A DNA stretch of 64,000 nucleotides from Phoronis australis (lineage: Eukaryota; Phoronida; Phoronidae), in the NCBI GenBank assembly GCA_002633005.1, contig NMRA01000387.1, positions 177,681 through 241,680 on the forward strand, in the 5' to 3' direction. The notes beneath the pieces are model-generated. The model had not been told where the DNA came from. It did not search any database and was given only the letters and a program-made list of their open reading frames with translations. Each line of letters opens with the position of its first letter. Positions within the stretch are counted from its first letter, which is position 1. This document shows positions 50,131 through 62,000 of the stretch, in pieces. Made by a program: the position numbers and the translations under genes.

Positions 50131-51557
50131 AGTAATAACTCTGTTTGCATTCACTCTCTAAAAAGCTATGGAAAATGAGTGTACCATGTGTAGCTCCACG
50201 TAGAGAAATGTCCACAAGAAGCGAGAGTTAATGATCCTCTTATCCCAAGTCTCGCACCCACGCACTTTTCAGCACCTGCTTAGGGCCATGTTGTGTTCAT
50301 TATTGCGTTGTTGATTTGCTTGTTCATGAGAATATTGTTTTGATTTATCAGTTTAACTTATGTTATTCGCTGTTTATTTATATTTGAATCTCTTAATTTA
50401 TTTAGCTATCACATGAGTAATTAGATTTAGGAAGTAATGTTTTGATGGAATTTGAATAACTCTCAGCAAAACACTCGTCGGCCAGAAACTTTAATGAGCA
50501 GAATTTTTTGCAAAATTTGAATAATTTGTGTTCAGAGTTTTGAAGTCATAGTATATGTGAAATGAATAGTCACATCTCAGAATTAACTCATCTGTCGCAG
50601 AGGTAGAAAAATAGTACATTGGGCATTTGACCTAGTTTTCAAAAGATATGTTTCTCATGCACCTCTGATCTGAGTGAGACAGTTTAGTAATGAACAATAT
50701 ATTGTGTGCTACTCAACCTCATGGGTGGAAATGAATTCATGTAGGTGCCTCTATAAATTCCAGCGATGTATCACCAACTAAAACCTCTGCCTGCAGACAC
50801 AAAATCCATAGTATAAAACCCCAGACCTGTGCCCCTAATTTACTAGAAACACGCTCGCTGGGAAAATACTGCATTTAGAATTACAAACTCCAATCCTGTG
50901 GAACAAAGTCTACTCCTGGGGATCAGTACAGGTGAGGAATTTTGTCTCCAGGATTGGAGTTTAGTCACTGCGTGTATAGATTGACCCGCTGGTCTGGTGA
51001 TTTTACCCAGAACAGGGGTTTAGAGGCATTGTCATGGAATTGTTACCACCTTCATGTTTTGTAATTTTTTGGCACTGCTGCAACACACTGCATAGCAGTA
51101 ACTTTTATGTTGTTAGAATGACCAGTGATGAACTAATTTTAATGTAAAATAGTTATAATCACTGCAGCAGCCAATGAGACAAGTGCCCTGTTGATGCCAA
51201 GCATGATGGGTAATTACTGGAGAATTGTAGTGAGGTTGTAGTAGTTTGGGATAAGGCTATTGTACTTTTCTCAAAGTGTACTGGAAATTTTATCTGTCCA
51301 AGCTCATTTTATCCAAAATTTGATAGAAATGTGTTGCTTGTGTGTTGACATTTTTAATGGATTTTATATCAACCTTCACTAATAGAATGGAGAAATATCA
51401 ACAAAGAAGGATGCCTTTGGTTACAGGGTTTTGTAATTATGGTTGTTTGCTTGCACTTTTTGTTTTAGCAATGCCTATATGGGTGTCTAGTTTCATCCCT
51501 CGATGTTTGCCTGTAATGGTGGCATAACCTGTACTCTACTGTATGGACAAGGTGACA

Positions 51558-51563
51558 AATAAA
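51558..51563 (+). terminator. Distal poly(A) signal
   Basis: AATAAA followed about 20 bp later by a strong GT/T-rich element (TGTTGGTGTTTTTTCTGGG). It coincides with the jump in CpG density. Confidence 0.6.
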
Positions 51564-52440
51564 TATGCTATACTATAAATGTTGGTGTTTTTTCTGGGTA
51601 TTGACTTAGTACTGTTGGATTACTAAGGTCGAGTAAAAATAGACAATTACAGACCTTTCAAATTTAAATGTACCTTTTTACATATTGAAGAATGCATTAC
51701 CGTATATGCCACATATCCATGTAGACATCTTTGGAGCTGGACAGATACGTTATTGTTTTCGCCGAAAATTGTTTTTATATAAGTAATCCATGGTATTCCG
51801 TACACAGGCGCATATTCCTTTTAACTGATGCGGGGGTGTCGGGTTGTATCAGCCCTTGTGCACTGGAATCATTGCATATATTTTCGGTTCATCCAGCTAA
51901 CCTTTGTCAATTATTTGGAAACACGTACGTCCTCTCCAAAGGTAGAGCCGGGTGGCTCTGGAGAACTTAAACCAATGAGGACGCTGTGCCGCTCACGTGG
52001 CTGACTTCTGGTATGGATGGATTCGACCTTACGAAGGGTGCTTTTCCCGATTACATTCCTTTTCAAACGAAGTTCACTCCATTTTTACTGTAGATCTCAC
52101 CTGAGGTGTTTCGCACTTTGTCGAGGTTTTGCAGTGTTAACGTCTAAAGGACAGTCGACTCTTCAAAGAAGCTCCCAACGAATGGGCCCCAAATGCCAAA
52201 ACCGCGATTAGGAAAGTTTGCCAGTCAGAACAGGCTGTACTGAAGCCGAATGCGTGGTGGCGGCCGGAAAGACGAAAGGCGCGTACCTGTACGGGTGCGC
52301 GGGTTTGCTACGGGAATCTCAGAATCAGTACTTGATTGTACACTTAAACGCGAACAATGCGTTTCCTACGACATTATGCAAGACAATCACGATATCGGTG
52401 GAAATGATAAAATCCCGTCCAGTACCCCGGTGCCTTCTTT

Positions 52441-52710
52441 AGCTGTATGAAAACGAAAATCCGAATTAGGCTTTAGTCACCCACATAAAGCCGGTCTCTT
52501 AATACGGGCAAGCGCTTTACCGTGGCAAGAACTCAAGTCCTGTAGGCCGCGTACATGCTTATTTCCGAATTCGTAATTTAAGGGTCGACCAAACGTTGAG
52601 CCAACGTTTTCTATGTTGGGTCACTTTTGGTTACGGTGTTCTTGTTTTTAACCGCAATGATAAAATTCTGATATTGAATTTATGAGAGTAAAAGGCCCAA
52701 TTTGATTTTT
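52441..52710. repeat. Dispersed repeat family G, copy
   Basis: Inverted ends: CCGAATTAGGCTTT with AAAGCCGGTCTCT at left, and TTTATGAGAGTAAAAGGCCC with AATTTGATTTTT at right. Relatives lie at 21,620-21,690, 22,890-22,950, 58,700-58,860 and 60,915-61,110. Confidence 0.62.
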
Positions 52711-54369
52711 TTCTTTTTTAACCACTGACCATGCCGGGACAAAAATGATCTCTCAGAGCCAACTCGGCGTTGTTCTGAGCATCTCACTCGGCTGCCGGTA
52801 GAACTTACTCGTACCAGGAAGATCAGCTTTTAAGTGGTAAGTGACCAACTCTACGTTTTCAAAGGCCGCAGTTCGCCATTACATACTGTTCAGTTGACTA
52901 AAAAGTGGAGTTATGCCATGCGCGCACCCAGCCTAAAACATAGGGGGCTCGAATCCTTCGGATTGTGGACCTTTTACTAACAAAAACATGGGGGACTAAT
53001 GAAGGGTACCACGTTCACAACTGTGATTTGTGCATTCGCGCGCCTTTTCAGTGAACTTTTTTCTCATTTCACCTCGGACTTTTTGTTCCTCTCAGGCGGA
53101 CCTTTTTGCCTACTACGCTATATGGAGAACCCCCACCCGATCCCCCACCCCTGGGTGCGCGCATGTATGTATTGGTGATAGGAGTTTAGTCCCTTACCAA
53201 CTAAAAGACTTTCCTTTTGAGTCACGTATGGTTTTGGTATTTTTGTAACTAACAGAAAATAGAATCCTACGGAGATCGATTTGTGTGAGAATGAGGTCTA
53301 GTTCAACTTTTGTTATTAGCTACTTAGGGCAAAATGCCGCTTTAAATATTTAACTAACACTGTTTGTGTTGACATACGTCAGGTTTATAACACCTTGTTT
53401 GTTGCAATCTTTGACAAATCCACTCGCCCACAGGAACACGACCTGTCAAGCGATATGCCTCGTTAACAGCTACTTGGCAAAATATCAAGATTCACTAAAT
53501 ACGGCGGATGCACACATCGTCGAAAGTATTGATCAACAATGTTTCGTGTACCAGATGATCATAGCTTGATTCGTTGTCACTTGCATGTGAACTGCTTTTC
53601 AACTGGACCCGGCTGCAGTAAATTACAGTGTAAGCCCAGCCTTTTCAGCAGTAGAGTTTTAAATACGATGCACAACCATATTCCACGCTATTGGTACATC
53701 TGTCAAATGTGGAAATCAGCTGTTCCCAGCATTTTGAATAAAAGGATGTTTAAAAAACAAGTAACGTTCGTGAGTTGTGGAACACAATTTCATGTTTTAT
53801 TAAGATTTATTTTAGAACTTCCTAGAAAAAATGACTCATATAGCTAATATAAACTCCGATCATTACCTTTTAAACACAATGGTAATTTGTGTCTTCGTTG
53901 GTTTTGGCCGGTTGGATTGCGCCCAGCTCAAGTAGTTGGCCACTGCGCGTTATTTCCACTGCGCGTTATTTTTCTATTTTGTTGAAATTTGATTACTGAA
54001 GTACAGGTTATATTTTGTACATGTAGATCTCCTGAATTATATTAATGGCTAACAAGAAAGTGTCATGAAGATCGTATCAATTTGAATTGAATAAATTAGT
54101 CATTAATTAATTGACGTGTCATCTGGCAGTCTTTCGTTCTTGTTCCGTGTCACAGATAACGTCTAAACAAGTTTTTAGTTTCCGGTGAACAAGACGAATA
54201 TCGTTGAGGCCAAATGACCTTTAAATCGTATTTTTCCTATTCAAAATAGCAACGCCGGATTACCTATGAGCGATATTTTTTATATTTTTTGTTAAATAGC
54301 TATTTCTGGAGATTTCTTGCTTCCCCGCATTTAATGTGACGCAACCTGAGTCACATGTAACAGAACTCG

Positions 54370-54542
54370 CAGTGGCGGATTTAGGGGGGCCCGGGGGGGG
54401 GGGNCGTTTTTTTTTTTTAGTCAACAGGTCCGCATTCGAGGCCTCTGCATCCCCACAATTTAGCCTGGGCGCGCGCATCTGCCGAAATTCTGGTTATTCC
54501 CGTGCCCTGCCCCCCTAATTCAAAATCCTGGATCCGCACCTG
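54370..54542. mobile_element. hAT-like MITE with ACTCG target duplication
   Basis: Ends CAGTGGCGGATTTAGGGGG and its inverse CCTGGATCCGCACCTG, bounded on both sides by ACTCG (54,365-54,369 and 54,543-54,547). The CAGxGGCGGAT terminus is a familiar hAT-type MITE end. A G-tract and an N at 54,403 interrupt it. Confidence 0.8.
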
Positions 54543-55834
54543 ACTCGACCTGGAACTTTAACAAAAAATATCTCATGATAAAGTAATTAAATATAATTGA
54601 ACTGGATGACGACCTGTCGCCCGTGTTAAAAGTAATGAAATTACCTAACTAATATGAACCACCTCTAAATTTTAATAACAGCAGACAACACCTGGTGCAA
54701 AGTCATAATTTCTACCGATCTAGGGACTTATATAAAGGTGTTAAATATAGAACGCCTGTATACTTGCTTCAGAGTACGAATGTTACAAGACTGGTGCGGA
54801 AGTGCTTATCAGAAAACCGTGAGTTTCAGGTATATTCTGTGACCATCTTCAGAATCAAATGAAACGCTCGTTTTATTGAAGGCAAGGTAAAAAAAAACTA
54901 ATAAAAAAAAAAACTAATGTGAAGGAAAGACGATTCCAACATCCGAGTGGTTTTAAGAAGTGTTGATCCTGCTTGTAAAACTACCGTACATTCAAAAGGG
55001 ATTACTCGATATACACCTAGGCCTATTCAGGGCCATGCACCTATATTCGAAAACAATGCTTTGTTTCAAAGCAATTTGTTCTCTCAGATGTTTCACATAT
55101 CGGTGCGCGGTGCCGTAGGCGGAATCCCTTGCACATATATAAGAATGTCTAATTGGTATGTTGTAGTGACACAGGTCCACAGTCTACAGCGGTTCGAACT
55201 TTGTCACTGCAATAAAATACAATACCACTGAAGGCGCGGCTTGGGCCTACTAAAGGCGCACATTGTCTCGGCCAGATCGTCCAAAATAATACAATAGTAA
55301 GATGCTTCTCATCTACTATAACAGACCTATTACAACCATCCACCATAATATGGGGCGCTGACTGTCTAAATTTCAACCTTTAGCCACTGATGCTATATAG
55401 GACATCGATACTTTTATAACTTTGGAAAAAGATTTATTTCCTACTTATTCGTTTTGTGCAACTTCAGAGGCCCGTGCTCATATAGACAGTCGAACCAAGA
55501 CACAGATTGAGAGACCAAACCAGCAGGAGATTTACGTTTAAAATGGCTGAACGAACAAATTGTAAAATTTTGTTTACAACGACACTACATTTTTGACGAT
55601 ATTCTGTCCTTCAGCCATCTGAGTAAATATTGGTTTTGACTGAATGAACGCGGATACTTTATTGACGCTTTTGACATTACCTCCCTCTGAAAAAGTATGA
55701 TCAGCACCATAAATTCATCAAAGGAGAATGAAATTAAAAAGCCACATAATTGGAGTCATTAATTACTTAAATGTTTATCGATAAAGATACTTTCACTTTT
55801 GAATATATTTGACCTTTAATTTTTATTCTTTTTG

Positions 55835-55840
55835 TATAAT
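55835..55840 (+). promoter_or_regulatory. Possible ADCY9 TATA-like element
   Basis: TATAAT in a T-rich context about 145 bp before a consensus splice donor at 55,982. A start site near 55,865 would give a short non-coding first segment. Weak by itself. Confidence 0.3.
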
Positions 55841-55981
55841 AATAGGGAGGGTGATAGTTTGCCATAACAGCTCCGCCTGACAGCGGGTTTCACGATTTGT
55901 AAGCTGAATACCGTTTGGTCAGAATGCGACTGTCGGTGATTGCGGCTGCGTTGTCGCATTCATTTAGCATACAGTCTCCAG

Positions 55982-56067
55982 GTGAGTCTTGTGCAAGCTT
56001 CTATGATATGTAATTCTTCTCAATAATCTTTGTATGTCTGATCTGAATCGGTGTCTTTTTAATTCAG
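55982..56067 (+). other. ADCY9: Probable 86-bp intron in the ADCY9 5' UTR
   Basis: CAG followed by GTGAGT at 55,982 and a pyrimidine-rich acceptor ending TTTTTAATTCAG at 56,067. Removing it would leave a roughly 375-nt 5' leader. Inferred from splice consensus only. Confidence 0.45.
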
Positions 56068-56323
56068 CTGTCATTTCTAACTTCCGCGCAACAACCTAAG
56101 ACATTGTCTGTCGATGATTGTTTTTGACGTCTGTCAGTGCGGCTTAACGTAACACTTATTGATTTAGGAAAGGGTATTGACGTCCGATGTGTCTGTTTTG
56201 TAGATGTGCTCTGACGGAGGAACACAAGCAAGCATTTTGCATAGGGGCTGAACGGGTGCAGGTCTGGAATAATCCCGGCGAAAACTTTCATTTATTTGTG
56301 TCCCTTTTCTGACCTAAAAACTT

Positions 56324-56336
56324 CCAAGATGGCGAC
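56324..56336 (+). promoter_or_regulatory. YY1-like motif over the ADCY9 start codon
   Basis: CCAAGATGGCGAC overlaps the initiation codon and matches the YY1 core AAGATGGCG. The same bases give a good Kozak context (A at -3, G at +4). Confidence 0.5.
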
Positions 56337-57745
56337 TTCCGAAAACAATGTGGTGTTCGTAACCTCCAAAGAAGCCGATGCCAACACCGTGAGTGTCGAC
56401 ATCGAATCGCCCGCCAAAAACAGAATACGAGGCACTCCAGTCAGTGGTGCGACTGCTAAACCGCGAAGATTTCCCATCTTGTTTGAGAGAGCTGCAAAAA
56501 GCTGGTACAACCCTAGATTTAACTCTACCCTTCTCGAGAACCAAGTTGGAGAAAGTTTCTTCCCCCAGACTCGGACGAGATTCCAGTTTGGCTTGGGATA
56601 CATCATCTTTTGCTGTGTTGTTTGGACCATCTTCTTTTCAATTCAAGGCGAGGACCATTGGACCAGTTATATTATAGGAACACTATCTTTATTAGCCGTT
56701 TCTGTTTTGATTCTTATATTTACGTTCACGAGGTTTTATGAGTCCTATTTTGTACCGGTTTCACTTGGCTTGTCCATAATATTGTGTGCCCTGGTCTGTG
56801 GACAGTTTGGTCTACAGCCGTCTAATTTGTCCACAGTTGGCGCATTCACGGGCGCCATTGAAATAATTTTCCTGATGTATACTGTGTTCCCTATGCCGTT
56901 ATACTCTTGTGTTTTAATTGGAGTCATATTTTCAATTGTGTTTGAAGTATTGTGCGCGGTTTTGACTGACATGACGAGTGGTCACTTTATCGTTGGAAAA
57001 ATCATGCTCCATATCTGTATTCATCTTATTGGCATTCACACGTTCATCATGTCTCAAGTACGTAAACGAAGTACATTCTGGAAGGTTGGACAATCAATCA
57101 TTGCTCGCAGAGATTTACAAGTTGAAAAGCAACTCAAAGAAAAAAGCATCCACTCACTTATGCCTCCCAAAGTGGCGCGTGAAGTCATTGGTGCACGTGA
57201 CACCTCCAAAAGTGCTGATGGAAAAATTGCCTTTCGTCCATTTAACATGCACGACCAGGACAATGTTAGTATATTATTTGCCGATATTGTCGGTTTCACA
57301 AAAATGAGCTCCAATAAGACGGCGGAACATCTTGTTGATTTACTCAATGATTTATTTGGCCGGTTCGACAAACTCTGTGTGGAGTGTGGTTGCGAGAAAA
57401 TCAGCACTCTGGGTGACTGTTACTACTGCGTCTCTGGTTGTCCTGAGGCACGTGATGACCATGCAGTGTGTTGTATTGAGATGGGTCTGGGAATGATCAA
57501 GGCGATTAAAGAGTTTGACGAGGACAATAATGAACAAGTAAACATGAGAGTGGGTGTTCACACTGGCAAGGTGCTCTGTGGTATTGTGGGTACACGCCGG
57601 TTCAAGTTTGACGTTTTCTCCAATGATGTTGATCTAGCCAATTATATGGAGTCATCTGGGAAGCCAGGTCGTGTGCACATCTCAGAGATGACCTATGAGT
57701 TTGTCAAGGACGAGTACGACGTTGAAAAGGGATCAGAAGTTGACG
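56329..57745 (+). CDS. ADCY9: Adenylyl cyclase type 9, first coding exon
   Basis: Encodes the first 472 residues of a membrane adenylyl cyclase (ATP to cAMP plus pyrophosphate). I start at the ATG at 56,329 (MATSENNVV); the frame is open further upstream only through a GTG. In order: a soluble N-terminus of about 85 residues; six membrane spans at roughly 88-105, 113-134, 141-160, 167-188, 190-213 and 221-241; a helical linker (QVEKQLKEKSIHSLMPPKVA); then C1a. C1a carries FADIVGFT with metal-binding Asp319 and LGDCYYCVSG with Asp363, spaced 44 apart as in mammalian cyclases, plus NMRVGVHTG and RRFKFDVFSNDVDLAN, the AC9-type form of that block. The exon ends at a GTAGGT donor (57,746) or a GTGAGC donor four bases later. 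The remaining C1a, second membrane cassette and C2 domain lie beyond the window. Confidence 0.95.
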
Positions 57746-58699
57746 GTAGGTGAGCCACGCTGTAGTGGGCAGCGAGACTTGTGGTTAAACCCCTTATTGA
57801 AAAAGTATTTAATGGGTGAAATCCAAATTGTTAGGCATTTCAAGAAAGCATAGTTGGTTCTGATCTGTGTTCGACTGTGCAACTCATTTTGTGTCCTGTG
57901 CTCATCGACAAGAAATGAAAATGTCCGCCCGCATTATTTCTTGTCAAGATCTCGTGTTTTTGTCAAGGTCTTGTGTTTTTTTGAAGCTCCAGTCAAGCAC
58001 ATAAGCAAAGGCAACCAAGATTTGATTTGAAACTTGGCACAATTTGCTAAGCGATGAGTAAAAGAAAAGGAAATCTGTTCTTGACCCAAGAAGATTTCTT
58101 TTTTGAAAAAATGAACAGTAACTGAAAACAAATACTGCACGTCCATTTTCAAAACCAACTATGCTAATACAAAGCCTCTGATATGAGCCTTTGTATTGCC
58201 AAATTCAATTCATTCTGGATGTTATGTGTTATTCATATCACACTGTAACATCCCAACTAACAAATTGTAATTTGATATCCAGTTACAATCCAAGAAAACC
58301 TTGGCATATGTGCGACCTTTCAACTACGTTGCATGGTGCGTAACTGAAATGCAATGATGATGGAAGTCAATCACCATTGTGAGCTATGATCCCTACTATG
58401 CTAAAGTTCTCTGATAGAACACACCATTGGAACATTCAGTATAAATTTAACTTGTTTGATTTTGACATTGGCTTACAAAAACCAGTCCAGCTCTGACTTG
58501 CCTGGTATCTCTAGTCTAGGGAAGTTTGATAATCACACAAAATTTCTTAGGAATCAAATTAATTCCAGCACTAATATTTATGTATTACATTTAAAGCAAT
58601 TGTCTGATACAACGTGTCCTTATTTTGAGAACCAGTTTGATGCCTGTTATTCAGTGGAGAAAGCTGGTTCAGGCACGTTATATCAGGCCATTACCACAT

Positions 58700-58860
58700 T
58701 TAAAGCTGCCTTTTGAAAATGAAAAAGGAGAATTTGGCTTATACTCTCATAAAATCGGTCTCATAATACTGGTTGTAAACAGCACTAGAATTGTATCATG
58801 TTAAGGGATGTTCCCAGACCGATTTTATGAGTCTGAGTAAAAAGCCATTCAATTTTTGGA
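58700..58860. repeat. Dispersed repeat family G, hairpin copy
   Basis: CATAAAATCGGTCT (58,748-58,761) is mirrored by AGACCGATTTTATG about 55 bp later, so the element folds back on itself. Confidence 0.78.
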
Positions 58861-61550
58861 ACAGTGTGAAAAATGTCATGAATAAAATCTACTCTGTTAT
58901 TCTAATTAAAACATTTTGAATTATCAGTGGCTATGGAATGAGTTATCCAAAGTGTTTAATGTTTTCCTTGTCCCCTCAGGTGTTAGTTATATTAGTTAGC
59001 TTCATAGCTTCACAGTTTCTCTATTGTACTTAAACACTTCAGACAGGGTGGCAAAGTGCATAGGACTCCTTTGCATATTTCTGTGCTTGGCTTCCTATCG
59101 TCCAGGGTAACTTTATTATAATGATTCTGCTAATCAATGTTCAATTTGAAGTTGCATCCATAAACAGCCTGCACAGATGTATTACATTCCAGGTACATAA
59201 GTTTTGGATTAAGGGGAGCATTTCTGCTGCACTCTTTTTTTCCGTTGGGCGCATTTAATTATAAAGCTCGATCATGTTATCAGCCAGCATAACATGTTTG
59301 TATTAAGTGTTTCTATTTGTCTAGACACTATTCTGCATGGACTTGTGAACTTGCTTTTCATGGGGTTAGTTATTCATAATGCATTATGACTTGATGAAAA
59401 TATATGAGATAACTATTTTATTTGGTAACGATAGCATTAGTCGAGCAAATCAATTATTTACTGAAACACACCCATCGGAAAATTTCAGCCTGTGCTGAAG
59501 CTGCTTGGTAAATAAATTATAGGAATACGGTGAGATGGTGAGATCGTAGTGATATCTATGCTCAGATTCAGCAGTTGAGGTGGTGAAGTGTGAAGGTCAA
59601 GGCTTCCCAGATAAACTGCAAAAGCCCTGTTTGAATTGTGGTTGAGATTTTATATCGTGTTCAGCATTAACGAAAATGAGCACAATTCACCATAAGTGTT
59701 CTTACGAAGATTAAATTTGAAGGTTCTGGGAATGATGGAACACTGTCAATCGCAGTGTTGTGCTAAGCTCAAAGGGGAGATCATTCTGCGTGTGTTTGGT
59801 TAAAAATTGTGAATAATTAGATAATGGGTGGTTTTAGTTTTGACAAAAATGGTAAGATTGAGACTGCGGTATGCACCAGGTACTTATCTAGGATATGAAA
59901 ACTAGGGGTCCAAATTTGCAAGATTGACACTTGCCATATGCAGGGATTAAATATGTGGTCACCCTGACGTTATGGGACAGGGAGGTGTTGCCCTGAAAGA
60001 CATAGCAGCCTGCACTTGCCCATTATCAATGTGTCATGGTAAAAATAGGCGGTAATAATCTGTGGTCTCGATTACCGTATATGTGAATATTTACCAAACT
60101 AATACAACAAATTGTAGATTTATCTAAAATTATTGGTCAGAAGTGTTAAAATTCTTTATTTAGCCATCGTTTTTCCCGAGGGTCTCTCGAAACAGCCTTT
60201 CGTTTTCTCTTGGATGTGCTGTCCAATCCGTTATTTTTTTTAAAACTTGCCCTCCCCATGTTGGCCAGGATGACAGCTAGATGATTGAAGGCTGTGACAG
60301 TAGTGACTCAACACTTTACATGTTCAAACTGCTTGAAAGCACTGTGTAGTCTTGAGTGATACCACAATGCTCAAAAAGACAGGTGAAAACACTAGCCAAG
60401 TAATTTCTGCAACAATGTGACATTTTGCAATATTATCTAATATACATTTCTCTCTCTTGATTTCATGATTGTTCAGACGTTATTTTACAGGCTATCTTCA
60501 CGTGTAAAATAACAGCAAATTTATTTCCTTCGTAATGGCAAACCGCTCAGGCTAGATAGATTTCCTATGTCTGTCCTTAGTACACAACAGTTGCTCAGGG
60601 AAGTCCTTCTAACTGCTGTTCCCTCCTAGTTAATGAAAACAAATAATGGTTTGTTTGTGTTCAAAGGTTATTGAAATGGTCCAATAATTTTTCATTTTGC
60701 CTGTCTCTCCTGGGAACAGGCTGTGTGGTTTGTTGTTTCATGGATTGAGAATGCTAAACATAGATCTATGCTAGTTTATTTAGAAGGCCAATTCTTCTGT
60801 TACTATCTTGTTGATGTTCATTTGTCTTCCTCTTGAATTGATGTTTATTTACTCAAAGTGGGATCAAATTATCTTAAAATTCTGCAACATTTAAAGCTTC
60901 ATTTCACTCTGCTAAACTTGCTGAAAACTTAAGTCGAATTAGGCTTTTTATACGAAATCTATCTATGTAAAATACCTTACTGTGGTAGATTCTATTTTCG
61001 TAACCAACTCAGTTTTCAATGTTCTTGTTGGTAACGGAAATATATTTGTATCATTAGTAGTGAATAATTTGAGACCAATTATATAGGAGTGAAAGTCTTA
61101 ATTTGATTTTGGTTCTCTGCCAGCTAAATGATGAAATACACCTTCAATTTTTTGTCTAATTGCACAAAGCACTCCTGTGTAATGGAGACTACTAGCCTTC
61201 AAAAGCTTACCGTAATTTTTCAGACTTTTTAAAATAATTGTGAGAGTTGTCACGTTTCTTCTGTCAACCTACTGAATACTGAAATAGAGCTTAGCATTTT
61301 CCATGGTGTTATTTTTTGACACCTGTGTCAAGCATTTGCAAATCTAACGATAATAGTGAAGTTGAATTTCCATTTGTTTCTGTTGAAAAATAGGACCGCA
61401 ATCTCCAACATTTTCACTTTTAAACTTCTTCGTTCTGTTGTGGGTTGTTTATATTTAGCACAATATGGCAGAAACATGGAATTTTATTTTATGAAATTTC
61501 TCGTCAAAAATGAAGTTTGTTTTGTTAAGTTCTAAAAATGTTCCGAATTC

Positions 61551-62000
61551 AGCAAACTTCAAAATATTGCGTCTCAGAAATGGCTGATCAGCTTCAACTA
61601 AAGCTTTCAAGTACTGTTCTTCAAAATGCTCTTAGGAGCCGTTTTTTGAAATGATCCACATTTGCAAGAGATGTTGTCAACAGATGTGACTTAAATGTTT
61701 TTATGAAAAAATCAAAGAAAAACAGGATGATAGTTTAGAAAACCAATCAAGGTTTCACACTCCATCTTGCACATTTATATCAAATGAAATTTAGTCATAT
61801 CATTGATGTCATTTTCCTATGAATTTACCCTTTTTTTACTAAATTTTACTAAAAAAACATAAGTCACATGACCCAATCAATTGCTGTAAAATTAAAAATC
61901 AAATTCTGCAGACTTTCTACCTTCAGATCGTTTAAAATAAGATAAAATAGATATTTTGTTGAATACACAGACTAGTAGATATGGGCCTTCATAACCTTAA
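61551..62000 (+). repeat. Dispersed repeat family A, copy 3
   Basis: TCTCAGAAATGGCTGATCAG, TTTTTATGAAAAAATC, TATATCAAATGAAATTT and ACTAAATTTTACTAAAAAA follow the order of the 2,215 copy without its nested insertion. Confidence 0.65.

Larger units (their letters stand above)
48514..51590 (+). other. MAPK8IP3/SPAG9: JIP 3' UTR (proximal and distal forms)
   Basis: Sequence after the TAG. It opens with a family D repeat (48,525-48,960), then carries the proximal poly(A) signal at 49,305, a minisatellite at 49,519-49,630, family C at 49,745-50,130, and ends near the distal signal at 51,558. CpG stays intron-like (I count 1 in 51,241-51,600) until that point, which supports transcription reaching about 51.6 kb. 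Length of the UTR is inferred. Confidence 0.6.
51600..55830. other. CpG-rich intergenic region
   Basis: No gene I can support. I count 36 CpGs in 51,721-52,320 against 3 in an equally long intron stretch. Several plus-strand ORFs of 60-102 codons exist (for example 51,731-51,970 and 53,539-53,847) but show no domain, signal or linking splice pattern. Part (52,441-52,710) is a dispersed repeat and 54,370-54,542 a MITE. Confidence 0.6.

Noticed and set aside
56314-56630. Minus-strand ORFs of 76-112 codons opposite ADCY9
   Set aside because: Shadows of the strongly coding ADCY9 exon on the other strand.
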